From the NCBI RefSeq assembly GCF_039535235.1, contig NZ_BAAAWU010000001.1, forward strand, positions 5,580,001 through 5,644,000: a DNA stretch of 64,000 nucleotides. Reading direction: 5' to 3'. Both the position numbers and the translations under genes were made by a program. The notes under the pieces were generated by a model. That model was not told the origin of the DNA. It was given only the letters and a program-made list of their open reading frames with translations, and ran no database searches. Position 1 is the first letter of the stretch. Each line of letters starts with the position of its first letter. Shown in pieces: positions 19,412 through 28,737 of this stretch. This DNA is from Streptomyces roseoviridis (GTDB taxonomy: Bacteria > Actinomycetota > Actinomycetes > Streptomycetales > Streptomycetaceae).

Positions 19412-19939
19412 ATGGCCGGCCACTCCGCCGCAGCCACACCCCGGCGCCGCACCAGTCGCCCCGCCCCCGCACAGCTCGGACCCGCGTCCGACGTCCACCC
19501 GGTCCTGCGCCGCACCTCGGCACCGCCCGCCGCCCTCGACCTGCTCGCCAAGGCCAGGGCCGGACTCGACGAGGCCGCCGCGCTGGACGTGCCCAACGAG
19601 CGGTACGCCACCGCCCACCTCGCCGCCCTGCGCACCGCCGCCGCCGTGCTCGCCGCCCGGGGCAGGCCCGAGCGCGACCCCCGCAAGCGCGCCCGCATCC
19701 GCAGCACCTGGGACGTGCTGCCCGAGATAGCGCCCGAGCTCGCCGAATGGAGCGCCCTCTTCGCCTCCGGCGCCGAGCGCCGGGCCCGCGCCGAGGCCGG
19801 GATCAGGGGCGCCGCCGGCCCGCGGGACGCCGACGACCTGCTCAGGGACGCCGCCGCGTTCCTGCGCCTGGTCGAGCGTCTGCTCGCCCTCCAGCCGGTG
19901 CTGCCCCGCCAGCCCGGCGCCGGGGAGGCCACGGGATGA
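19412..19939 (+). CDS. SAV_6107-type HEPN domain protein
   Basis: A 175-residue, mostly helical protein that I place in the SAV_6107 HEPN family. The most conserved part is NERYATAHLAALRTAAAVLAA (residues 62-82), containing R64-x4-H69, which has the form of the HEPN RNase motif, although it sits in an early helix. The C-terminal half has WDVLPEIAPELAEWSALFASGA and a helical RLVERLLAL. The ATG at 19412 follows ACAGGAGG. There is no paired nucleotidyltransferase, so a toxin-antitoxin role is not supported. Function unknown. Confidence 0.82.
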   Translation: MAGHSAAATPRRRTSRPAPAQLGPASDVHPVLRRTSAPPAALDLLAKARAGLDEAAALDVPNERYATAHLAALRTAAAVLAARGRPERDPRKRARIRSTWDVLPEIAPELAEWSALFASGAERRARAEAGIRGAAGPRDADDLLRDAAAFLRLVERLLALQPVLPRQPGAGEATG

Positions 19940-20006
19940 TCGGGAGAAGCGGCCCGAGGCCATAGGGTGGGAGGCGTTCGTACCCGTCACCGAGGAGTCA
20001 ACAGCC

Positions 20007-20795
20007 GTGTCGGACCCTTCCCCCGTCTCCGGTCGTGAGGCGACCTCGCGCCCGTCGCGCGCCTCCCTGCGCACCGCCGTCGTCTGGGACGTCCTCAAAG
20101 ACGCCCTCGACCGCCGGGCCGAGGCCACCGGGACCGACAGCCTCGATGTCCTCGACACGGGCGGCGGCTCCGGCAACTTCGCGGTCCCGGTGGCCCGTCT
20201 CGGCCACCGGGTCACCGTGGTCGACCCCAGCCCCAACGCGCTGTTCGCGCTGGAGCGACGCGCAGCCGAGGCGGGCGTCGCCGACCGGGTCCGAGGAGTG
20301 CAGGGAGACATCCGCGGCCTGTTCGACGTCGTCGGCCGCGAAGGCTTCGACGCCGTCCTGTGCCACGGCGTCCTGGAGTACGTCGACGACCCGGCCGAAG
20401 GCGTGCGCAACGCGGTCGCCGCGCTGCGTTCGGGCGGCAGCCTCAGCCTGCTCGCCGCCGGACTCGGCGGCGCCGTCCTCGCCCGCGCCCTCGCCGGCCA
20501 CTTCACCGAGGCCAGGCACGCGCTGAGCGACCCGGCGGGCCGCTGGGGCACCGGCGACCCCGTGCCCCGGCGCTTCACCGCCGACCAGCTCACCGAGCTC
20601 GCCTCCGACGCCGGCCTCGACGTCGGTGCCGTTCACGGCGTGCGGGTCTTCGCCGACCTGGTCCCCGGCGTCCTCGTCGACACCGAACCGGGCGCCGCCG
20701 AGGCCCTGCTCCGGCTGGAAGCCGCGGCCGCCGAACTGCCCTCCTTCCACGCCATCGCCACCCAGCTGCACGTCCTCGGCGAGAAGCCCGCCTGA
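20007..20795 (+). CDS. SAM-dependent methyltransferase
   Basis: A 262-residue class I methyltransferase. SAM-binding motif I is VLDTGGGSGNFAVPVARLG, motif II is VTVVDPSPNAL, and GDIRGL plus FDAVLCHGVLEYVDDP follow; the C-terminal half is a substrate-binding lid. It resembles CmoM/SmtA-like proteins acting on RNA, but the substrate cannot be read from the sequence. The GTG at 20007 follows GAGGAG. It lies 67 bases after the HEPN gene. Confidence 0.9.
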   Translation: MSDPSPVSGREATSRPSRASLRTAVVWDVLKDALDRRAEATGTDSLDVLDTGGGSGNFAVPVARLGHRVTVVDPSPNALFALERRAAEAGVADRVRGVQGDIRGLFDVVGREGFDAVLCHGVLEYVDDPAEGVRNAVAALRSGGSLSLLAAGLGGAVLARALAGHFTEARHALSDPAGRWGTGDPVPRRFTADQLTELASDAGLDVGAVHGVRVFADLVPGVLVDTEPGAAEALLRLEAAAAELPSFHAIATQLHVLGEKPA

Positions 20796-21101
20796 CGACA
20801 CCCGCACGGCGGTGCCGCGCAGCTGCGGCGCCGGGGCACGCCGTACCCGCTGAGCAGCGACGCAGCCGCAGATGGAGTACGCCACAGCCCGCCCGATCCG
20901 GGACATGTCCCCGTATGATCGGGGGACACGATCCGGCATGACGGGCAGGGGGCTGGGGAATCAACGCCTCAGCATCCGAACCGCATGGCGGCCCGGATTG
21001 GCGATTTGGCATTGAGGGCGGGTTTCACGGGGGCGATTCCCTGCCTATCCTGAAAGGGCCGCAAACCGGTCGCCCCCGCGACCGACGACTAGGAGGACTC
21101 C
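20796..21101. other. Intergenic region upstream of the DUF3040 gene
   Basis: No gene is supported in these 306 bases. They hold a palindrome GGGACATGTCCC at 20901-20912, inverted arms TGTCCCCG/CGGGGGACA at 20907-20929 flanking TATGAT (a perfect -10-like hexamer), two copies of CGATCCGG and a second promoter nearer the gene. Confidence 0.6.
21023..21051 (+). promoter_or_regulatory. Predicted promoter of the DUF3040 gene
   Basis: TTTCAC (21023-21028) and TATCCT (21046-21051) are separated by 17 bases, a housekeeping-sigma arrangement. Transcription would start about 45 bases before the GTG. Confidence 0.5.
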
Positions 21102-21506
21102 GTGCCGCTCTCGGAGCACGAGCAGCGAATGCTCGAGCAGATGGAGCGAGCGCTGTACGCCGAAGATCCCAAGTTCGCGACAGCGCTCGAGGGAAGCGGA
21201 CTGCGTACGTACACCCGGCGACGGGTCTACCAGGCAGTCGCCGGCTTCCTGGTGGGTATCGCGCTCCTCATGGCCGGAATGGTCGCTCAGCAGATCTGGA
21301 TCAGCGTGGTGGGATTCCTCGTCATGCTGGGCTGCGCGGTCCTGGCGGTCACCGGATGGCGCAAGGCGCCCAAGCCGGGCGAGCAGCCGACGGGAGCGAC
21401 GGCCGGACACGGCCGCCAGACCCGGCAGCGACGCTCGATGATGAACCGCATCGAAGAGCGGTGGCAGCGCCGCCGCGACGAACAGCAGGGCGGCGGCCAC
21501 CACTGA
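21102..21506 (+). CDS. DUF3040 small membrane protein
   Basis: A 134-residue protein of an actinobacterial family of unknown function. The N-terminal part MPLSEHEQRMLEQMERALYAEDPKFA is the DUF3040 signature, followed by two membrane helices (about residues 46-88) and a basic His/Gln/Arg tail. The GTG at 21102 follows TAGGAGGA. Related genes sit near the dcw cluster in other actinobacteria. It ends in a strong terminator. Confidence 0.92.
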   Translation: MPLSEHEQRMLEQMERALYAEDPKFATALEGSGLRTYTRRRVYQAVAGFLVGIALLMAGMVAQQIWISVVGFLVMLGCAVLAVTGWRKAPKPGEQPTGATAGHGRQTRQRRSMMNRIEERWQRRRDEQQGGGHH

Positions 21507-21534
21507 GGCCCCTCGCTCCCACGCCGTGAACCCC

Positions 21535-21564
21535 GTGGGCCCGCACCTTCCGGTGCGGGCCCAC
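21535..21564 (+). terminator. Terminator after the DUF3040 gene
   Basis: A perfect 13-bp stem GTGGGCCCGCACC / GGTGCGGGCCCAC with a TTCC loop lies 29 bases after the stop codon. Confidence 0.85.
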
Positions 21565-21599
21565 GCTGGTCTCCGGCGCCCCGACGGCGCCCTGGTCCG

Positions 21600-21785
21600 G
21601 ACTGCGGACTGTCTCTGGCGACCTCCTGATCCGGACCGGGGCCCCGGCGGCGGCAGGGCGCCGACCCGGACTGTGCCCGGACCCGGACAGCGCCGAATGG
21701 ACTGTGCCCGGCCCCGGGCTGTGCCCGGCCCGGGACTGTGCCCGGATCCGGACTGTGCCCGGATCCGGACTGCGCCCCCGGACTA
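21600..21785. repeat. Imperfect tandem repeats (GGACTGTGCCCGG-type)
   Basis: An irregular series of about eight units built on GGACTGTGCCCGGATCC-like words, 14-20 bases apart, fills the gap between the DUF3040 terminator and the transglutaminase stop. The last two units (from about 21735) are nearly identical. No reading frame with coding character is seen. Confidence 0.75.
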
Positions 21786-21796
21786 GGCGGCCGGGG

Positions 21797-24181
21797 TCAG
21801 GACGGGTTCCGGGTCAGCGCGCGGACCAGGGGAGCGGTCCTCGTCCGCAGTCCGGCCCGGGTCGCGGACCAGCGCTCGCGGGCCGCCCACACCGCCCGCG
21901 AGGCCGAGCGCGGAGCGAACAGCGCGCGCAGCCGGTTCGTACGGGACGCCGACGCCCAAAAGCCCCCGCGGATCACCTGCGCCGCCTCCGTCAGACCCGT
22001 GGTCGGACGGGGACGCGGAGCGTACAGGGCCTCCTCGACCGCCCGCGCCACCCGGTGCACCGCGTCCGCCGCGTCCGGCGGCAGCTCGCCGAGCCGGACC
22101 ATCCGCGCCGCCGTCCTGCGGGGGGTCTGCGACTCGTCCGGCACCACCCCGTGGTCCCAGGCCGTGTCGTTGATCTCCTCCCAGACCGCCAGGACCCGGC
22201 CGACCGGGTCGCCGGCCGGACCGAGCCGCCGCGACCGCACCTGGGTCCGCCACAGCAGCGGCAGCAGCGGCACACACAGCACGAGCAGCACGAGCAGGAC
22301 CCACCTGAGGCTCCGCCAGTCGAACCAGCCGCCGCCGTCCTCCGACGCACCGGCCGCGGCCGGGTCCTGCCCGCACTCGCCCAGCCGCCTCTGCTGGGGC
22401 GGGCAGCTCTCCGAGGCGCTCGGCGCCACCGAGGGCGCGGTCGACGCGCTGGCCGAGGGCTGCGCCGACGGCGTCGCCGCACCGCCCGAGGACTGCTGAC
22501 GGGTGTAGTCGGGCGTGGTGCCGCGCGAGGGCGTCGGCTCGAAACGGGTCCAGCCGGCCCCCTCGAAGTACAGCTCGGGCCACGCGTGCGCGTCCCGTAT
22601 GCCGACCGAGACGGAGCCGTCGGGCTGCGGGGTGCCGGGCATGAAGCCGACCGCGACCCGGGCCGGGATGCCCAGGGAGCGGGCCATCGCCGCCATCGAG
22701 AAGGAGAAGTGGATGCAGAAACCCTGCTTGGCCTTCAGGAAGCGGGTGATCGCCTGCACGCCGGTGCCGGAGTCGACGTTCACCTGGTAGCGGAAGCCGC
22801 CGTCCTCGGCGAACCAGTCCTGGAGCTTCACCGCCCGCTCGTAGTCGTTGCGCGCACCGCGCGTGACGTCCAGGGCCGTCGACCTGACCTCGTCCGGCAG
22901 CGTCGCCGGGACCCGGGTGTACTCGCGTCGCAGCCGGTCCGGGGCGGCCGGAGCCGCCGCCAGCTGCTCGCCGGTGGGCCGCACGTCCAGGCTGGTCACC
23001 GAGTAGCGGGCGCCCCGGGTGTCCTGACCGTCACCGACGAGCATCCGGCCCACCGGCTCGTAGCGCCAGTTGCCGCTGATGGAGACCTTCGACGCCGGGT
23101 ACGGCATGGGCAGCCACTTCTGCTCGTACGCCGGGGAGGCGACGAAGTTCGTGGTGACCTCCGTGGCCCGGACGTCCTGGGAGAGGCCGTCGGGCCAGGG
23201 CAGCTCCTCCGGCACGTCCTTGATCGGGCGGACGGAGGACTTCCAGGCGGTGCCGTCGAACTGGTCGAGCGCGACCAGCCGCAGATAGAGATTGCCGGTG
23301 TACCCCGCGTTGGTGCGGTAGCGCAGGACCTCGCGGTCCTCCGGCTGACGCAGGTCGTTCTGCAGCGACACCAGCGGATTCACCGCCGAGATGGTGCCGC
23401 CCTTGCCGCCGGAGCCCTCGTCGCCGCCCGACCCGCCGAGGAAGCCCCCGTCCAGGCCGGGCAGTGCCAGCGGCACCACCAGCGCGATGCCGAGGGCGAC
23501 CGCCCCGATCCGCCGCCCGGTGCGCACCGGCGCGAACGCGGGACCGCCCTCGCCGGCCGCCGAGCCGGGCCGGCCGGAGCGCTGGGCGCCGCCGAAGACC
23601 CGGCCCCACTGGGACAGCCGGTCCCGGCCCTCCGCCAGGAGCAGCAGCAGATAGCCGCCGGCGGCCAGCAGGAAGAACAGCCCGCCCGCGCCCCCGCCGG
23701 AGAGTCCCGCGGCGACCGAGTACAGGGCGAGCAGGGGCAGCCCGGCCGGGGCCGCGTTGCGGAAGGTGACCGCGAGGGCGTCCACCATGAGCCCGATGAC
23801 CGCGACTCCGGTGATCAGCAGCAGCCGGATCCCGGGCGTGTTCGGCGCCGGGATCGCGTACGTGCCGACATCGTTCACGCCCGCCTCGAACAGCGTCCCG
23901 AAGGCGGCGAAGACGTCGGGGCCCGGCAGCACGAAGAGGATCGCCTGCTCGTGGGCGAACACCACGGTCAGCACGAGCAGCGTGACCGCCGCCTGCGCGG
24001 CGATCGTCAGCGGGCGGGCGAGCGGCACCCGACGGGTCGCCGTGCCGACCACGCTCTGCAGTCCCAGCAGGATCGCCGCCGTGAAGATCCAGGTCGCCGG
24101 CTTCACCAGCGGCAGCAGCGCGGCGGACGCCGTCAGCGTCGCACCGAAGGCCGCGAGCGTCAGCCGCGCGCGCCCGCTCAT
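21797..24181 (-). CDS. TgpA-like membrane transglutaminase
   Basis: A 794-residue protein with about six N-terminal membrane helices, a periplasm-facing transglutaminase-like core (about residues 400-555), a Ser/Ala/Pro-rich linker, another membrane helix (WVLLVLLVLCVPLLPLLW) and a C-terminal DUF4129-like domain. C489 (GFCIHFS) and H532 (DAHAWPEL) are the catalytic Cys and His; the third position is Glu (E548 in RFEPTP), where many relatives have Asp. The ATG at 24181 overlaps the DUF58 stop by 4 bases. It is co-transcribed with DUF58 and MoxR, a widespread trio. Confidence 0.93.
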   Translation of the reverse strand: MSGRARLTLAAFGATLTASAALLPLVKPATWIFTAAILLGLQSVVGTATRRVPLARPLTIAAQAAVTLLVLTVVFAHEQAILFVLPGPDVFAAFGTLFEAGVNDVGTYAIPAPNTPGIRLLLITGVAVIGLMVDALAVTFRNAAPAGLPLLALYSVAAGLSGGGAGGLFFLLAAGGYLLLLLAEGRDRLSQWGRVFGGAQRSGRPGSAAGEGGPAFAPVRTGRRIGAVALGIALVVPLALPGLDGGFLGGSGGDEGSGGKGGTISAVNPLVSLQNDLRQPEDREVLRYRTNAGYTGNLYLRLVALDQFDGTAWKSSVRPIKDVPEELPWPDGLSQDVRATEVTTNFVASPAYEQKWLPMPYPASKVSISGNWRYEPVGRMLVGDGQDTRGARYSVTSLDVRPTGEQLAAAPAAPDRLRREYTRVPATLPDEVRSTALDVTRGARNDYERAVKLQDWFAEDGGFRYQVNVDSGTGVQAITRFLKAKQGFCIHFSFSMAAMARSLGIPARVAVGFMPGTPQPDGSVSVGIRDAHAWPELYFEGAGWTRFEPTPSRGTTPDYTRQQSSGGAATPSAQPSASASTAPSVAPSASESCPPQQRRLGECGQDPAAAGASEDGGGWFDWRSLRWVLLVLLVLCVPLLPLLWRTQVRSRRLGPAGDPVGRVLAVWEEINDTAWDHGVVPDESQTPRRTAARMVRLGELPPDAADAVHRVARAVEEALYAPRPRPTTGLTEAAQVIRGGFWASASRTNRLRALFAPRSASRAVWAARERWSATRAGLRTRTAPLVRALTRNPS

Positions 24182-25598
24182 GACCAACCTCCGTACGTGT
24201 CGGCCGCGGAAGCCTCGTTCGACGCCCCGCCGGCCTGCTGCCACAGATCGGCGAGCCGCGTGCCGGGGGACACGGCGAACGCCTGCCACCCGCCTTCCCG
24301 CAGCCGCCGAAGACGGTCCTCCACGGCCCCCGGGACGGCGCCGCCGGTCAGCCAGATGCCGGAGTCCAGCACGAAGGCGACCGCCGCGCCGCCGCGCTGC
24401 CGCATCCGGGCCACGAGCGCCGCCTGCTCCTCGTCGAGGTCGCCGAGGAAGGCGACGAGCAGGCCCTCGTGCCCGCCGCGCAGCACGTCGTGGGCGCGGG
24501 AGAGCCCGGCCCCCTCGGAGTGGTCGACCACCGCGAGGGTGTCCATCATCAGGCCCGCGCTGTCGGCCGGGTCCTCGCCCGACCGGCCCGACCCCGTGAA
24601 GCCCTCCGCGCCCTGGCCGGGCGCGCTGCTGCCGGTGTCGGTGAGCAGCCGCACCGAGTAGCCGCGCTCCAGCATGTGCGTGAGCACCGAGGCGGCGCCG
24701 GAGACGGCCCATTCGAAGGCCGAGTCGGGTCCGGTGCCCTCGTAGGCGATGTACCGGGTGTCGAGGAGCACCGTGCAGCGGGCGCGCTGCGGCTGCTCCT
24801 CGCGGCGCACCATCAGCTCGCCGTAGCGGGCGGTGGAGCGCCAGTGGACCCGGCGCAGGTCGTCGCCGTGCCGGTAGGCGCGCGGGATGATGTCGTCGTC
24901 CCCCGCGAGCGCGAGGGCCCGCTGCTGTCCCTCTCCGTAGCCGGGCGACTCGCCGCCCGGCTTCACGGGCGGCAGCGGTTCGGTGCGCGGGATGACGGTC
25001 AGGGTGTCGTGCGCGCTGAAGGAGCGGGTCAGCTCGCACATGCCGAAGGGGTCGCTCAGGCGCAGCTGGAGCGGACCGAGCGGAAAGCGTCCGCGCAGGT
25101 CGGAGCGGACCCGGTAGGACACCTCGCGGCGGCCGCCGGCCTCGACGCGGTCGAGCACGAACCGGGGCCGCGGCCCCAGCATGTAGGGCACGTGGTCCTG
25201 GAGCATCAGCAGCCCGGTGGGCAGCCGGGAGACGTTGTCCATGCGGAGGTGGACCCGGGCCTCCGTGCCGGTCTCCACCCGCCGCGGGGCGAGCCGGCGG
25301 CTCGCCGCGACCCGGTAGCGGGTGCGGTGGAGCACGCCGGCGCAGATCAGCGGCAGCACGGCGAGCAGCAGCCCGACGCGCAGCAGATCGGCCTGCCCGA
25401 GCACATAGGCGCAGGCGGCGGCGGCGACCCCGGCGGCGAGGAAGGACCGGCCGCGGGTGGTGAGACCGGCCAGGGCGGCCCGCAGGCTGCCCCGGCCGTC
25501 GTCGTCCCCGTGCCCGATCCCGGCCCCGTGCCCGCCCCCGTCGTTCCCGGGGACGTGCCCGGCCGGCGCCGGCCCCTGCGGAGCGGCGGCGGTGGTCA

Positions 25599-25599
<1 letters not shown>
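24178..25599 (-). CDS. DUF58 (vWA-like) protein
   Basis: A 473-residue protein. After a Gly/His-rich N-terminus, two membrane helices (about residues 50-90) precede a beta-rich domain and the DUF58 block RVHWRSTARYGELMVRREEQP, which leads into a von Willebrand A-like fold (CTVLLDTR). In the MoxR-DUF58-transglutaminase system the MoxR ATPase is thought to act on such proteins. The ATG at 25599 overlaps the MoxR stop (TGATG); GTG 25602 is equally possible. Confidence 0.92.
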
Positions 25600-26639
<1,040 letters not shown>

Positions 26640-27152
26640 CCGGCCCTCCTCGGCCCTTTCCGCAGCACAGACACCTGCCCCCGGCGTCGCGGCCGGGGGG
26701 TGTCACCCGTGCATTCTTGTTGCCGTGACCGGGTCGTGTCACTTGCCGGTGGCTCGCCTGTGGATAACTGCGGGTGAATTGCCGGGGTTTGTGGGCTTGC
26801 GCCGGGCGGCATCGGTCCTCGGGCGCTGGTCGGGCGCCGGTCGGTCGCCGGTCGCACACCGGCCGGACGCCGAGAACGAGGGCGCCGGCCGGGCGCGCGG
26901 CGAGCCGGCCCCCAGGCACCGGACCCCGCAGCCGTCCGGGTGAACCGCGCGAAACGTCCGGCCGCGTCCGGCGGCGTCCGCGACGCGCCAGCCGGTTGAT
27001 TGACCGGCGGGTCCGGTGGACTAAAGTGGCGCGAAGTTCACGGAGACATCGAGCGATTTCCGCCGTTTCTCCCCGTAAGTGCGGCGGTACCCACGGCTCG
27101 GCCCCTTCCGCTCGCCGGTGGTACCTGTCTCCGCCGGATCTGAGAGGGCGCA
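26640..27152. other. Divergent regulatory region between moxR and rsmH
   Basis: No gene is supported here. An inverted repeat with GACACC/GGTGTC ends (26667-26707) lies just upstream of the moxR ribosome site. An AT-richer patch lies at 26720-26795. Sequence from about 26820 to 26990 is GC-rich with many CCGG words and no structure I can name. The RNase P RNA and mraZ, looked for here, are absent. Confidence 0.6.
27000..27027 (+). promoter_or_regulatory. Predicted promoter of the dcw cluster (rsmH)
   Basis: TTGACC (27000-27005) and TAAAGT (27022-27027) are 16 bases apart. Transcription from about 27034 gives a leader of about 120 bases with a GGTACC...GGTACC inverted arrangement (27086-27125) that could fold near the ribosome site. 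Confidence 0.6.
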
Positions 27153-28109
27153 TTGAGCAACGACCGACACGTCCCGGTGATGCTCCAGCGGTGCCTGGAC
27201 ATGTTGGCGCCCGCCCTGGAGCACCCCGGCGCGGTCGTCGTCGACTGCACCCTCGGTCTCGGCGGGCACAGCGAGGCACTCCTGAAGCGCTTCCCCGAGG
27301 TGCGCCTGATCGCCCTCGACCGGGACAAGGAGGCCCTGCGCCTGTCCGGCGAGCGGCTCGCCCCCTACGGGGAGCGCGCGACCCTCGTGCACGCCGTCTA
27401 CGACGAACTGCCCGAGGTCCTCGACCGGCTCGACGTCCCGCGCGTCGACGGCGTCCTGTTCGACCTGGGCGTCTCCTCCATGCAGCTGGACGAGGCCGAC
27501 CGCGGCTTCGCCTACGCCCAGGACGCCCCGCTGGACATGCGCATGGACCAGACGACCGGCATCAGCGCGGCCGAGGTCCTCAACACCTACCCGCCCGGCG
27601 AACTGGTCCGCATCCTGCGCAGCTACGGCGAGGAGAAGCAGGCCAAGCGGATCGTCTCCGCCATCGTGCGCGAGCGCGAGAAGGAGCCGTTCACCAACAG
27701 CGCCCGCCTCGTCGAGCTGATCCGCGACTCCCTGCCGCAGGCGGCCAAGCGCACCGGCGGCAACCCGGCCAAGCGCACCTTCCAGGCACTGCGCATCGAG
27801 GTCAACGGCGAGCTGTCGGTCCTGGAGCGGGCGATCCCGGCGGCCGTCAAGGCCCTCGCCGTCGGCGGCCGGATCGCGGTCCTCTCGTACCACTCCCTGG
27901 AAGACCGCCTGGTCAAGCAGGTGTTCGCGGCGGGCGCCGCGAACACCGCCCCGCCCGGCCTGCCGGTGGTCCCCGAGCGCTACCAGCCCCGTCTGAAGCT
28001 CCTCACCCGGGGCGCCGAACTGCCCACCGAGCAGGAGATCGCCGAGAACCGCCGCGCGGCCCCCGCGCGTCTGAGGGGTGCGCAGCGGATCCGGGAGGAC
28101 GAGGCGTGA
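27153..28109 (+). CDS. rsmH: 16S rRNA (cytosine1402-N4)-methyltransferase
   Basis: A 318-residue MraW/RsmH methyltransferase modifying C1402 in the ribosomal P site. Motifs are [28 protein letters not shown] (SAM site), [39 protein letters not shown] and [13 protein letters not shown]. The start appears to be TTG at 27153 with GAGAGGG upstream; no nearer ATG/GTG gives the conserved N-terminus. It opens the dcw cluster; mraZ is missing upstream. Confidence 0.95.
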   Translation: MSNDRHVPVMLQRCLDMLAPALEHPGAVVVDCTLGLGGHSEALLKRFPEVRLIALDRDKEALRLSGERLAPYGERATLVHAVYDELPEVLDRLDVPRVDGVLFDLGVSSMQLDEADRGFAYAQDAPLDMRMDQTTGISAAEVLNTYPPGELVRILRSYGEEKQAKRIVSAIVREREKEPFTNSARLVELIRDSLPQAAKRTGGNPAKRTFQALRIEVNGELSVLERAIPAAVKALAVGGRIAVLSYHSLEDRLVKQVFAAGAANTAPPGLPVVPERYQPRLKLLTRGAELPTEQEIAENRRAAPARLRGAQRIREDEA

Positions 28110-28146
28110 GCGACGCGGTCGGGGAAGCGACGACGAAGGACGGGCG

Positions 28147-28734
28147 ATGAGTCAGAAGGGGCCCCTCAAAGGAAGGGCGGCACGGCTCGGCAGGTTCATG
28201 CCGTCGGGCCCCAGCACCGCCGCCCGCACCCCCTTCGTCCTGCTGGTCGTGCTGCTGCTCGGCGGTGGCCTGATCACTCTCCTGCTGCTCAATTCGGCCC
28301 TCAACCAGGGCTCCTTCGAGCTCAGCGAGCTGAAGAAGAAGACCACGGAGCTCACCGACGAGGAGCAGGCCCTCCAGCGGGACGTCGACGACCACTCGGC
28401 CCCCGACGCCCTGGAACGGCGCGCCCGGCAGCTCGGCATGGTGCCCGGCGGCAGTCCCGCCTTCCTCGGCCCGGACGGCTCGGTGCTCGGCGTCCCCACG
28501 CCGGCCGCCTGGCCCGAGCCCAGCCCCACGCCCCCGCCCGTCCCGACGCCCACCGTGACACCGGGCGGCACCCCGGCCGGCTCTCCGCAGCCCCCGGCCG
28601 CGACGCCCGGCGCGACCGCCGCCGGCACGTCCGCCGCCGGCACGTCCGCCCCCGGCACGTCCGCCGGCCCAGGAGCCACCGCCGGCTCCGCCCTCCCCGG
28701 GACCCCGACCGCCCCGACGACCCCCGGCAGGTGA
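28147..28734 (+). CDS. ftsL: FtsL-like cell division protein
   Basis: A 195-residue bitopic membrane protein. One helix (about residues 30-51, PFVLLVVLLLGGGLITLLLL) precedes a short heptad coiled coil (FELSELKKKTTELTDEEQALQRDV) and ERRARQLGM, the usual FtsL/DivIC pattern. The last ~80 residues are a Pro/Thr/Ala-rich extracellular tail unlike the compact FtsL of other bacteria. The ATG at 28147 is 37 bases after rsmH. Identity rests on position and architecture rather than strong similarity. Confidence 0.88.
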   Translation: MSQKGPLKGRAARLGRFMPSGPSTAARTPFVLLVVLLLGGGLITLLLLNSALNQGSFELSELKKKTTELTDEEQALQRDVDDHSAPDALERRARQLGMVPGGSPAFLGPDGSVLGVPTPAAWPEPSPTPPPVPTPTVTPGGTPAGSPQPPAATPGATAAGTSAAGTSAPGTSAGPGATAGSALPGTPTAPTTPGR

Positions 28735-28737
28735 CCC

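Noticed and set aside
26640-27152. Search for RNase P RNA, mraZ or another RNA gene in the gap before rsmH.
   Set aside because: None of the conserved RNase P RNA words (for example GAGGAAAGTCC) and no MraZ-like frame occur on either strand.
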